Shown one piece after another: positions 20,320 to 28,257 of a DNA stretch of 28,296 bases. The position numbers and the translations under genes are program-made. The notes below the pieces were generated by a model that saw only the letters and a list, made by a program, of their open reading frames with translations, was not told the DNA's origin and searched no databases. Every line of letters starts with the position of its first letter. Position 1 is the stretch's first letter. Origin of the DNA: a virus; IMG/VR virus record IMGVR_UViG_3300020578_000341, positions 1-28,296 of that record. One strand, written 5' to 3'.

Positions 20320-23300
20320 ATGGCTGAAATTTTACATAAAGACCTAATCGGCGAAGACATTCACGAATTGCGTATTACAATTGGGTCAACCGCCCCCTCT
20401 TCCGTTCCACTGTTTGTGGGACAAGGGTATTATGATATTGTCGCTAAAAAGCTTTATATATCCCAGGGAACGTCTACCGTTGCAGATTGGGTCACAACTG
20501 AAATCCCAGCATTTGTAAATCTCATAGACACTCGAACCGTTTCGTGGACTTCCACCGTTATTGGGAGTCAAATCGCATATAGAGCAAACGTTGAAGAGGC
20601 TGAGTTAATATTGACCTCTTCAAATGTTACGGATTTCGCCACCGCCGTTTTAACAATTCCTCAAATTGTTTCTCTTTTGGCCGACCAGCATACTCGTTTA
20701 GTTATGAGAACCGGGGCAGAACCTCAGCCAAGCGTTTGGAATCCATCTTTTTTTAATGGTCTGGAGTTAGATGCCGATTCTCAAAAAATTAAATTATCGC
20801 AAAATTTATCTGACACCGGAAATCCAACTTTTGACGAAATCACGTTAACCGTCAAAACAAAAACACCGATTTTAACGCTTACCCCGGGCGGCACTCCTAC
20901 TTCCGCTTCGCTCTATCTAGATCCCGTAAAAGGTATGGTTTCAAGTGGGTACGCCGGCTCTACGTCTAGTTTTGTTTTGGAAAATGAATTAGGCGCGACC
21001 GTTCTTTCTAATCCAATCGGCACCGATCAGCTGGTGGTGCCTTCTCTGGGAGCCGGAATTAACACTCCCGGAGTTGTACACACAAATAGTAATGGATTAC
21101 TTAGCTCTTCAAAAATAATTGATGTCGATGTGGGAGTTAATGCCGCCATTCAGGGAACAAAAATTATCCCTGACTTTGGTTCACAGAACGTTCAGACAAC
21201 CGGCGCCCTTTTTGTTGATACAATCGAGTCGGATACCGATGATATTAGTGTTTTGGCGGGCAACACAAATAAAAACATTTCAATTGGTACGGGTATTGGA
21301 TACAATACAATTACAATCGGTGGACTTAATTCTACCGTAAATATCTCGGGAGCCACATATACAACCCCGGTTGAATATGTCTCCGAAGATAAAAATATTG
21401 TTGTAAATTTCAACGCTTCTGGACAAGATTCTCAGGAATCTGGACTGTACGTTCAAGAAGAATATGCCGGTGCGCATATTGATTTGTTAGATGCTATTTG
21501 GCAATCTGGAAATACAGTTAGATATATAGTCGATGGTGCCGGAAGTGGCGTTGATGGATTAGCTGCTGGCGAATATATTCGCGTGACAAATTTTTTAAAT
21601 AACCAAAACAACGGTACTTTTAAGGTAACTACGGTCAACGTTGGTTATGTGGACGTAGTTAACCCTCAAAGAACAAACGCTTCTTTGGATGAAACGGGCG
21701 TTTCTGGAGCAAGTGGCGCTCGTTTGTTATTAAATGGATATGTTCACGTTGGCGCTACGCGCATGAGTTGGGAGGTTAGGGCACCTGCTCATTCAGGCAT
21801 AATTGATTTAAAGCCACAAGCTTTGGCAAAAACCCTGCTTTTAACCAGCGAATCGACAGATAATGTAACAGTTAAGTTTAATACGAACTTAACTATTGAT
21901 CAGGATTTGCAAAAAACATCGTCGGCTGAGTTTTCAAATTTAAAGCTTTCTAGCTTTGGAACCGGCATAGTGCGATCAGATGTTGACGGACAGCTATCAT
22001 CTTCTTTAATTCAAAATTCAGACATTGACGGCGCTGCCGGAATTTCAGGAACAAAAATTATCCCTAACTTTGGTTCACAGAACATTCAGACAACCGGAGA
22101 CTTATCGGCTGGTTCTGTAAAAATTACAGGATTTGAACCAATTTCTGGAGCAAATCTTTTTAAATCAACAACAAATGGTTTGGTTTTAAGGGGAATTGCG
22201 GGCACAGCTGCATCATTTAAACTAATTAGCGAACTCGGAGTAAATTTAGTAACAATTACCGATAACGGAACTGTTACTTTTCATGAACTAACAAATGGAA
22301 TCGTGAAGGCTTCTGCCGCTGGAGTTTTAAGTTCAAGTTTAATAACAGACGCTGACGTTGGCGCCGCCGCGAACATACAGGGTAGCAAAATTCAGGAAGC
22401 CAGTACCACTGAGCCTGGAATAGTTACAATATCTTCTCAGTCTTTTTCGGGGAACAAGACATTTACAGGAAATGTTGCTGTTTCCGGTTTATCTACGGTC
22501 GGTGTTGTTCATAATGATGTCGCCGGCTTGCTTTCAACGTCTCTAATTATGGATGCTGATGTTAACCCATCTGCGGCAATTTCTGCCTTCAAAATTTCAA
22601 TTCAACCGGGCGGAAACATCACGTCAATAGACGCTCAGGCTGCAATCGATGAGCTAGATGAGAAAAAAGTCGCAAAAACGGGCGACAGTATGTCCGGATC
22701 TTTAACTTTTTCAAGCGGATTTGGCATAGAATCAACAGCGCCGTCCGCTGCACTAAATGTCGGAGCAACCTCAAATACGTCTGTTTTGAATCTTGGAACA
22801 GGCAGCTCTACCAAAACTATTAACTTGGGTACTGGCTCGGGCGCAACAACAATTAATATTGGTGGCTCTGGCGATACTATTAATATTGTTGGAACCTTAA
22901 ATAGCGTTAATGTTACCGATATGGAGGTTACCGACAAAAATATTACCCTCAATAAACAAGGTGCATCCTCTTCTGGAGACGGAGCTGGTCTTGGTATTGA
23001 GGAAAATGCAAGTATTGTCGGCTATGCAAAAATTGGTAATAGCAGAACTAGTTGGGAATTTAAGGCTCCCGCAGGTTCTGGCAACATTAGGTTAACTCCC
23101 TCCACCGAAGCTTATGCCGCAGAGTTTAAAATTCCTAGCCTGACCTCTTCGGTTGTTTATAGCTTTCCCGCAATTACAGAAACTTTGGTGGGCAGAAGCA
23201 CAACGGACAATCTTTCTAATAAAACGTTGTTTAATCCAATTATTGATCAGATCACGCCCTATAACGTCGACAAAACAATTGCGATTAGTAGTACCGCTGC

Positions 23301-25155
23301 TTTAAAAATTCCAGTTGGTACAAACACAGAACGGTCTGCCTTTACGGCGACAGACGGAATGGTAAGATACAACTCAACGGATTCTTTTTATGAGGGGTAT
23401 TCCGACGGAAATTGGTCTTCATTGAGTGCTATCAAGATTCTTACAATTTCTTCCGCTACCGTTTTGTCCAAACAAACTAAATATTTAGCTAATACTTTTG
23501 CAGGCTCTTTTTCTGTTACTCTTCCCCTCGGCAACGCAAACTCTAGAATTGAGATTAAAGACGCTAACTTTACCTGGCAAACAAACAACCTAACGATCAT
23601 TCCAGCCTCTGGACAAAGAATCCATAATCTAGCTATTAACGAACCCCTCGTGTGCGATGTTAATGGCGGTTGGGTTGGTTTGGACTGGGATTCTGTAAAT
23701 TCTCGGTGGGTTTTAGCCACAAGCGCAATTGTAGACCTAAACGATACGTATGCGACTGAACTATACGCAGGGGTTGTTAGTACAGGAACTCAAACGTTTT
23801 CGGGCACAAAAACATTTAGTGACGGAATTGTATTAAAAACTAACGCAACGCCTGCAATTGCTCCGGCAGACGGGATTCAGGTTTATGCTAAAGCAGACAG
23901 TAAACTTTACACCTTAAACTCATCGGGCACCGAACAAGCCGTTGGTTCGGGCGGTTCAGTTTTATCGATTACGCAAGCATCCCACGGATTTACTTCGGCT
24001 GATGTTGGTCGTCCGTTGTATCTTAACGGTTCCGCATATGCATTTGCAAAAGCCGATATTGAGGCTACTGCCGAAGTTTCTGCGCTTATTAGCAGGGTAA
24101 TCGATTCAAATAAGTTCGAGGTTTGTCTCGGCGGCGAAGTATCGTCGGTTGGAGCTAACCTTATTGTTGGCGGCGGGTTTCTCACGCCCGGAGAAGTGTA
24201 TTTCCTCTCCGCATCCGAAGCTGGTAAAATTTCAACCACTCCACCTTCCGTTGTGGGTCAAATTTCCAAGCCCGTTGGTATTGCCCGTACTACGACTGCG
24301 CTTGATTTCTTCAATATGACCGGTTCTACAATTGGTGGAACAAATGCATATACGCAGATTGGTCTTACCAATAACGCAGTTACGACTATTCAGAATGCTT
24401 CGGCATATGATAATGTAGAGTTGACTGGTTGGGTTTATATTAACGCAACTACCCCATTACGTTTTAGTGTTAAAATCCAAGTCACCAAAAATGGCGCCGG
24501 AAATAATTATTTAGTTAGCCATCAAACATCGGGCGATACTCCGCCACTTGGGTTTGACGTTGACGCCACAGCGGCTGGTCTTGTTCAGATTACTTTGCCA
24601 TCGATTGCAGGATTTACGTCTGCGGTTGTGCAGTTTAGCTTGAATGGACCTGCAGTTGGTGCGAGTTTGCCGCTAAATATTAGTCCGGCAAATATTAGTG
24701 GCGCTAGTGATCTTACCATGCAGAGCGGCTACGGGATTAGCTTTGGTAATGAGACGCTGAAACACTACGACGAAGGAACATGGACACCTAGACTTTCTGG
24801 TACCGCTGGCGGTGTTTATACAATGGGCGGCGTGAATGCAGGTCGATATACTCGCATTGGAAATACAGTTACCGTATGGGCAAGTATACAATGGACTGCA
24901 GTAACAACTCCGTACAGTGGACTTTTAATTATTGCAGACCTACCATTTAATAACGGGGAGATACGATGTGCCGGTTCACTAGTTGCGCCACTTGGAATAA
25001 CGCAAGCTAATGCAATGTTTGGAACACTGATAGACCCTGGATATAATTATGCGTACATTATCGCAAATACAGTTGGTGGTGGTTATAACCACATACCAAC
25101 CGTCGCAAGTAGTGGTGTTATTTATGGTTTTGCAATAACATATAAAATTGCTTAA
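20320..25155 (+). CDS. Giant repeat-built tail fibre protein (1611 aa)
   Basis: The 1611-aa product begins MAEILHKDLIGEDIHELRI and is rich in Ser, Thr, Gly, Asn and beta strands. It repeats tail-fibre units: GTKIIPDFGSQNVQTTGAL and GTKIIPNFGSQNIQTTGDL, the LSSSLI...DADV units, SFSGNKTFTG and TFSGTKTFSD, and NKNISIGTG/TKTINLGTG strands. The C-terminus has YDEGTWTPRLSG and GRYTRIGNTVTVWASI, a receptor-binding tip pattern common to fibre ends. The N-terminus probably joins the baseplate. It would be a trimer that recognises the host surface. Two 50-base segments are almost identical (see repeat entry), a sign of internal duplication. GATC is frequent here, unlike the upstream head genes. Confidence 0.88.
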   Translation: MAEILHKDLIGEDIHELRITIGSTAPSSVPLFVGQGYYDIVAKKLYISQGTSTVADWVTTEIPAFVNLIDTRTVSWTSTVIGSQIAYRANVEEAELILTSSNVTDFATAVLTIPQIVSLLADQHTRLVMRTGAEPQPSVWNPSFFNGLELDADSQKIKLSQNLSDTGNPTFDEITLTVKTKTPILTLTPGGTPTSASLYLDPVKGMVSSGYAGSTSSFVLENELGATVLSNPIGTDQLVVPSLGAGINTPGVVHTNSNGLLSSSKIIDVDVGVNAAIQGTKIIPDFGSQNVQTTGALFVDTIESDTDDISVLAGNTNKNISIGTGIGYNTITIGGLNSTVNISGATYTTPVEYVSEDKNIVVNFNASGQDSQESGLYVQEEYAGAHIDLLDAIWQSGNTVRYIVDGAGSGVDGLAAGEYIRVTNFLNNQNNGTFKVTTVNVGYVDVVNPQRTNASLDETGVSGASGARLLLNGYVHVGATRMSWEVRAPAHSGIIDLKPQALAKTLLLTSESTDNVTVKFNTNLTIDQDLQKTSSAEFSNLKLSSFGTGIVRSDVDGQLSSSLIQNSDIDGAAGISGTKIIPNFGSQNIQTTGDLSAGSVKITGFEPISGANLFKSTTNGLVLRGIAGTAASFKLISELGVNLVTITDNGTVTFHELTNGIVKASAAGVLSSSLITDADVGAAANIQGSKIQEASTTEPGIVTISSQSFSGNKTFTGNVAVSGLSTVGVVHNDVAGLLSTSLIMDADVNPSAAISAFKISIQPGGNITSIDAQAAIDELDEKKVAKTGDSMSGSLTFSSGFGIESTAPSAALNVGATSNTSVLNLGTGSSTKTINLGTGSGATTINIGGSGDTINIVGTLNSVNVTDMEVTDKNITLNKQGASSSGDGAGLGIEENASIVGYAKIGNSRTSWEFKAPAGSGNIRLTPSTEAYAAEFKIPSLTSSVVYSFPAITETLVGRSTTDNLSNKTLFNPIIDQITPYNVDKTIAISSTAALKIPVGTNTERSAFTATDGMVRYNSTDSFYEGYSDGNWSSLSAIKILTISSATVLSKQTKYLANTFAGSFSVTLPLGNANSRIEIKDANFTWQTNNLTIIPASGQRIHNLAINEPLVCDVNGGWVGLDWDSVNSRWVLATSAIVDLNDTYATELYAGVVSTGTQTFSGTKTFSDGIVLKTNATPAIAPADGIQVYAKADSKLYTLNSSGTEQAVGSGGSVLSITQASHGFTSADVGRPLYLNGSAYAFAKADIEATAEVSALISRVIDSNKFEVCLGGEVSSVGANLIVGGGFLTPGEVYFLSASEAGKISTTPPSVVGQISKPVGIARTTTALDFFNMTGSTIGGTNAYTQIGLTNNAVTTIQNASAYDNVELTGWVYINATTPLRFSVKIQVTKNGAGNNYLVSHQTSGDTPPLGFDVDATAAGLVQITLPSIAGFTSAVVQFSLNGPAVGASLPLNISPANISGASDLTMQSGYGISFGNETLKHYDEGTWTPRLSGTAGGVYTMGGVNAGRYTRIGNTVTVWASIQWTAVTTPYSGLLIIADLPFNNGEIRCAGSLVAPLGITQANAMFGTLIDPGYNYAYIIANTVGGGYNHIPTVASSGVIYGFAITYKIA
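21154..22097. repeat. Pair of 50-bp direct repeats inside the fibre gene
   Basis: Bases 21154-21203 and 22048-22097 match at 48 of 50 positions by eye. They are in the same reading frame and encode the GTKII(P)xFGSQNxQTTG motif. They are about 894 bases apart and could recombine to delete or add a fibre module. Confidence 0.75.
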
Positions 25156-25166
25156 CGGAGTAAAAC

Positions 25167-25631
25167 ATGGCAAAAGTACCATTAATACAAAGCAGTTACC
25201 CTGTTTTTCCTGAACGCCCTTCTTTTTTTATAGGGTGGCCTGGGGCAATGTCTTTAACAGGAACCGCTGCTCTTCCTCCTACAGGAGGAACGGTAAAATT
25301 TAATAATGGCTCTCATTTTAATACGTCAACAATGCGATTTACTTGCCCTGTTGCTGGACTGTATTTAATAGGTGCAAGCTATTTGCGACAAAATGCAAAC
25401 AATGTTGTAGTTCGTATGAATGCTTATAAAAACGGAACTAATGAAAACCAACAGCTGCGCTCTACCGAAGCCTATACTGGTTTTAATTATACAGCCGGAC
25501 AATGGTGGTTATTAAAAGCAAATGTTGGCGATATTTTAGATGTTAGGATTTCGGCAGATGCTGCAACCTCGTTGTACGCGGACGGAGGAAACGGTGAATA
25601 TAATTGGATTTGTGGATATTTAGTGGGGTAA
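25167..25631 (+). CDS. C1q-like fibre tip or adhesin protein (154 aa)
   Basis: SD CGGAG precedes ATG 25167. After an N-terminal leader (MAKVPLIQSSYPVFPERP), residues ~45-154 form a C1q/TNF-like jelly roll: RFTCPVAGLYLIGASYL, VVRMNAYKNGTNENQQL, WWLLKANVGDILDVRISAD, and NWICGYLVG at the end. The P-V-A-G-x-Y start and terminal G-Y-L strand are C1q-like hallmarks. Such trimeric tips bind host surfaces. It follows the fibre, as expected for a separate receptor-binding tip. Confidence 0.75.
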   Translation: MAKVPLIQSSYPVFPERPSFFIGWPGAMSLTGTAALPPTGGTVKFNNGSHFNTSTMRFTCPVAGLYLIGASYLRQNANNVVVRMNAYKNGTNENQQLRSTEAYTGFNYTAGQWWLLKANVGDILDVRISADAATSLYADGGNGEYNWICGYLVG

Positions 25632-25634
25632 CAT

Positions 25635-26183
25635 ATGTCATCATCAGTAATTAAACAGCAATCTTCGGGTATTGCGACAGAAACGCAAAGTGGACTGGTT
25701 AGCACAGGGACACAATCGTTTGCGGGTAATAAGACTTTTAGTGGCACAACTATTGCATTTACTGGTACAGCAGTAAACGTTAGCGGAAACGTGTTTACTC
25801 CGAATAGACCAATGTTTAGTGGTTCATTCTCACCATACACATCGAACACTTCTAATTATAATCCCAACCTAGTGACTTCTTTTAATGTTGGATTTGCTGT
25901 AAATGCTGGGCAATCTAGGATTACGGTTCCGGTTGCAGGAAAATATTTTATTCAGGCTCAACAGCTTGTAAACACCGTTGGAACAACTGTTTATTTACAT
26001 ATAAGGAAAAACTCAAACACAGTAAGATATGCGTATAGCAATAATGACGATACATACGACATGAACGTGTCTGCTATGGTAGATTGCGCAGCAAACGATT
26101 ATATTGATTTTTATTATTCCGGAACGACAACATATTCGTGGGCAGAACCTCACACTGGTGTTATTTGCTATTTAATAGGATAA
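25635..26183 (+). CDS. Second C1q-like fibre tip with fibre-derived linker (182 aa)
   Basis: ATG 25635 follows GGGGT. The N-terminal ~50 residues (ETQSGLVSTGTQSFAGNK) repeat the fibre's shaft unit; the same pattern occurs in the fibre at 22409-22470 and 23755-23830. Residues ~85-182 form a jelly roll: FNVGFAVNAGQSRITVPVAG, YFIQAQQLV, VYLHIRKNSNTVRYAY, DYIDFYYSGTTTYSW and VICYLIG. It is a paralogue of the preceding tip, with a different likely binding surface. Two tips in tandem suggest alternative or combined receptor use. Confidence 0.75.
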   Translation: MSSSVIKQQSSGIATETQSGLVSTGTQSFAGNKTFSGTTIAFTGTAVNVSGNVFTPNRPMFSGSFSPYTSNTSNYNPNLVTSFNVGFAVNAGQSRITVPVAGKYFIQAQQLVNTVGTTVYLHIRKNSNTVRYAYSNNDDTYDMNVSAMVDCAANDYIDFYYSGTTTYSWAEPHTGVICYLIG

Positions 26184-26196
26184 AAAGGAGAATAAT

Positions 26197-26448
26197 ATGC
26201 AGGACATAACAATAAACCTCACGGAAACCGAGCTCAAAGCGTTGAGTGTGGCGGCTCTTTCGCCCCAAGAGTGGGCTAAAAACGCCGTCAAGAGCCGTGC
26301 CCAAATCGCAATTGATGAAATTGTTCAATTGTGTGTCGCAAAATGCCTTGAAGAACAGGTTCAAATTCCTTCATCTAAGGAAGAAATTGTGGACTTGGCA
26401 ATTGCTAAAGGTTGGGTTACAGTGGCATCGGAGGTATCAAATGGCTAA
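26197..26448 (+). CDS. Possible fibre-associated small protein (83 aa)
   Basis: SD AAGGAG precedes ATG 26197. The product reads MQDITINLTETELKALS, then SPQEWAKNAVKSRAQIAIDEI and a Cys-containing helix, then PSSKEEIVDLAIAKGW. The T-x-x-E-x-x-A-L-x...P-x-E-W-x-x-N-A pattern is found in small phage proteins encoded beside tail fibres in several phages, as I recall. It may be a fibre assembly chaperone. No structure or activity is known to me. It overlaps the next gene by eight bases. Confidence 0.6.
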   Translation: MQDITINLTETELKALSVAALSPQEWAKNAVKSRAQIAIDEIVQLCVAKCLEEQVQIPSSKEEIVDLAIAKGWVTVASEVSNG

Positions 26449-26836
26449 TTTAAGTTTAATTTCTACTGCGGGTAGGGATTTTCAAGATGGCGGATATAAG
26501 ATTAATTACGGCGTTTATAGCCCAACAGTAACCACAGTTTCTGGAGTTGCGGACGCAAATCTTGGAAACTCTTTTAGAGACATGAGAACAGGTAACAGAA
26601 CAATTGCTGTTCATAATTTAAAAGATGGCCAATCTTTAACGGTTTTAGTTCAGGGCGCACTGAACAATGTTATTACAATAGCTGTGTTTAGCGATGCGGG
26701 AGTCACTTCCGTTCCCGTAAAATACGGAGCAGGACAAAGCGGAACTATGGCTTCTACGTATTCTCTTTTTACAGTTTATCGCGTTGGGGGGGATTTAAAT
26801 TTTGCAGTGATTGGTCCAATTCACGGGATAGTATAA
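26441..26836 (+). CDS. Small beta-rich fibre-cassette protein (131 aa)
   Basis: ATG 26441 has SD GGAGG (26430-26434); a longer in-frame start at 26246 lies antipodal to the upstream gene and is rejected. The product begins MANLSLISTAGRDFQDGG and ends VIGPIHGIV, with alternating strands (VLVQGALNNVITIAVF). It lies between the possible chaperone and the glycine-rich adhesin, so it is probably a tip or connector. No family is recognised. Confidence 0.65.
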   Translation: MANLSLISTAGRDFQDGGYKINYGVYSPTVTTVSGVADANLGNSFRDMRTGNRTIAVHNLKDGQSLTVLVQGALNNVITIAVFSDAGVTSVPVKYGAGQSGTMASTYSLFTVYRVGGDLNFAVIGPIHGIV

Positions 26837-26837
26837 T

Positions 26838-28232
26838 ATGTTTTTTAATAATGCCGTTGGCATGCTGGCAACACAAAAAGCGATTGAAACGGAAGAAAAA
26901 ATTACATCTTCTACAACAAAAACAATGTCGTCTGCTTACGTTCCCCAAAGCATTAAAGTCTGGGGAATTGGCGGGGGAGCCGGTGGATCCAATGGGGCAA
27001 ATGGGGCAAATGGTAATGTCGGCGGCTCAGGAGTAAACGGAGGTACCGGTATAGCTGGATCCGGAGACAGCGGAGGTCGTGGCTGGTCGAGCGGCGGATA
27101 CGGTTACGGTGGAGCCGGCGGAGCTGGCGGAGCCGCTGGCAACGGAGGAGCAGGCGGAGCCGGGGGGGCAGGCGGAGCAGGCGGTGGAAAAGGATCCGGA
27201 AATTTAAATAATTACATTTCTGAAAATTACAATACATATGATTTTTTTTCTGATTTTATTGGCGGGGTTGATATCGCAATCGTTGTTGGAAACGGAGGGA
27301 ATGCTCAAACAAACGGAAGTTTATCTGGCGTAAGTATTAATGGGATTCAAAAAATTATGTATTCAGGTGGGCTCATAAACCAATCACCTGGAACACCGGG
27401 AGCAAACGGAACAAACGGTACGGCTGGCAGCGGGGGAGCCGGTGGAGCCGGGGGTGCGCTCGTTGGAGGATCTGGAGTAAATGGCGGAGGCGCAGGAGGA
27501 GGAGCAGGCGGAGCTGGTGGTAGCGGACGAGGAGTCGGTGGAAGTGGGGGCACCGAGGGGATCGGCGGAAGCATGAGCATTGGTTTCGTCTTAGGTGGTA
27601 TAGAATACGGAACCGGAGGCGCCGGCGGAAACGGTGGAATTGGCGGAATTGGTGGAATTGGTGGAATTGGTGGAATTGGTGGAAACGGTGGAAATGGTTA
27701 CGGAGGAGGAGGCGGAGGACAGTCTGTTTATCAAACAGATTTTTTCCACCCTTACGCTGGAAACTCCGGAGGCTGGGGTTGGGGCGGCGGTGGCGGTAGC
27801 GGAGCGGCCTCTACCTTCACAAATTTAGCCGGAGGAAACGGAGGCTCTTCGGTAAATGGATATAGTGGAGGAGCAGCAGGTAGTTTTCCACCCAATGGTT
27901 TTGGAGGAGGTTGTGGTGGCGGTGGCGGTGCCGGCTCCGGTGGAAATGGCGGCGGCGGTGGCGCTGGATATTATTTAAACGGTATATACTATCCGGGCGG
28001 CGGTGGCGGCGGAGGTTGGGGCGGCGGAGGAAATGGCGGACGAGGACAAGGATATTTGGGGCCATATTCCGGAGGTTCGGAAAGCGGCTATGGCGGTAGC
28101 GGTGGAGGATATGGAGGAGCAAGCGGAGCCGGGGGTGCTTCTGGTGGTGCAGGAACATCCGGAACTGCCGGTCAAGCTGGACAATCTGGCAAAAATGGCA
28201 TAATAATATTAAGGTATAAAACATTTCAGTGA
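26838..28232 (+). CDS. Glycine-rich (polyglycine II-type) adhesin (464 aa)
   Basis: ATG 26838 starts two bases after the previous stop; GGGATAG serves as weak SD. Residues ~1-35 (MFFNNAVGMLATQKAI) form a non-glycine head. The rest is built of GG-x repeats (GGAGGAGGAGG, GGIGGIGG) with aromatic and Asn inserts, ending GIIILRYKTFQ, the usual end of glycine-rich phage and bacterial surface proteins. Such sequence forms polyglycine type II helix bundles, as in the tip adhesins of some T4-like phages (S16 gp38 type), and loops between helices bind the receptor. By inference it is the host-range determinant. A 9-base tandem repeat lies at 27633. Confidence 0.8.
   Translation: MFFNNAVGMLATQKAIETEEKITSSTTKTMSSAYVPQSIKVWGIGGGAGGSNGANGANGNVGGSGVNGGTGIAGSGDSGGRGWSSGGYGYGGAGGAGGAAGNGGAGGAGGAGGAGGGKGSGNLNNYISENYNTYDFFSDFIGGVDIAIVVGNGGNAQTNGSLSGVSINGIQKIMYSGGLINQSPGTPGANGTNGTAGSGGAGGAGGALVGGSGVNGGGAGGGAGGAGGSGRGVGGSGGTEGIGGSMSIGFVLGGIEYGTGGAGGNGGIGGIGGIGGIGGIGGNGGNGYGGGGGGQSVYQTDFFHPYAGNSGGWGWGGGGGSGAASTFTNLAGGNGGSSVNGYSGGAAGSFPPNGFGGGCGGGGGAGSGGNGGGGGAGYYLNGIYYPGGGGGGGWGGGGNGGRGQGYLGPYSGGSESGYGGSGGGYGGASGAGGASGGAGTSGTAGQAGQSGKNGIIILRYKTFQ
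27633..27695 (+). repeat. Tandem 9-bp repeat in the adhesin gene
   Basis: Seven 9-base units: GGTGGAATT, GGCGGAATT, GGTGGAATT three times, GGTGGAAAC, GGTGGAAAT. They encode GGI/GGN steps. In-frame slippage would lengthen or shorten the polyglycine bundle without breaking the gene. Confidence 0.85.
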
Positions 28233-28257
28233 TATTATTTTTTATAAGGAGTTTTAA

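Noticed and set aside
22635-24239. Minus-strand frames of about 105-110 aa opposite the fibre
   Set aside because: Pro/Val/Ser-biased products with no SD; the fibre frame is continuous.
26246-26440. Longer N-terminus for the 26441 gene
   Set aside because: This part is a shadow of the 26197 gene and is Arg/Lys/Trp-rich; ATG 26441 has a strong SD.
26953-28224. Long antisense frames (Arg/His/Leu- or Pro-rich) opposite the adhesin
   Set aside because: They are the expected by-product of glycine-repeat coding on the plus strand.
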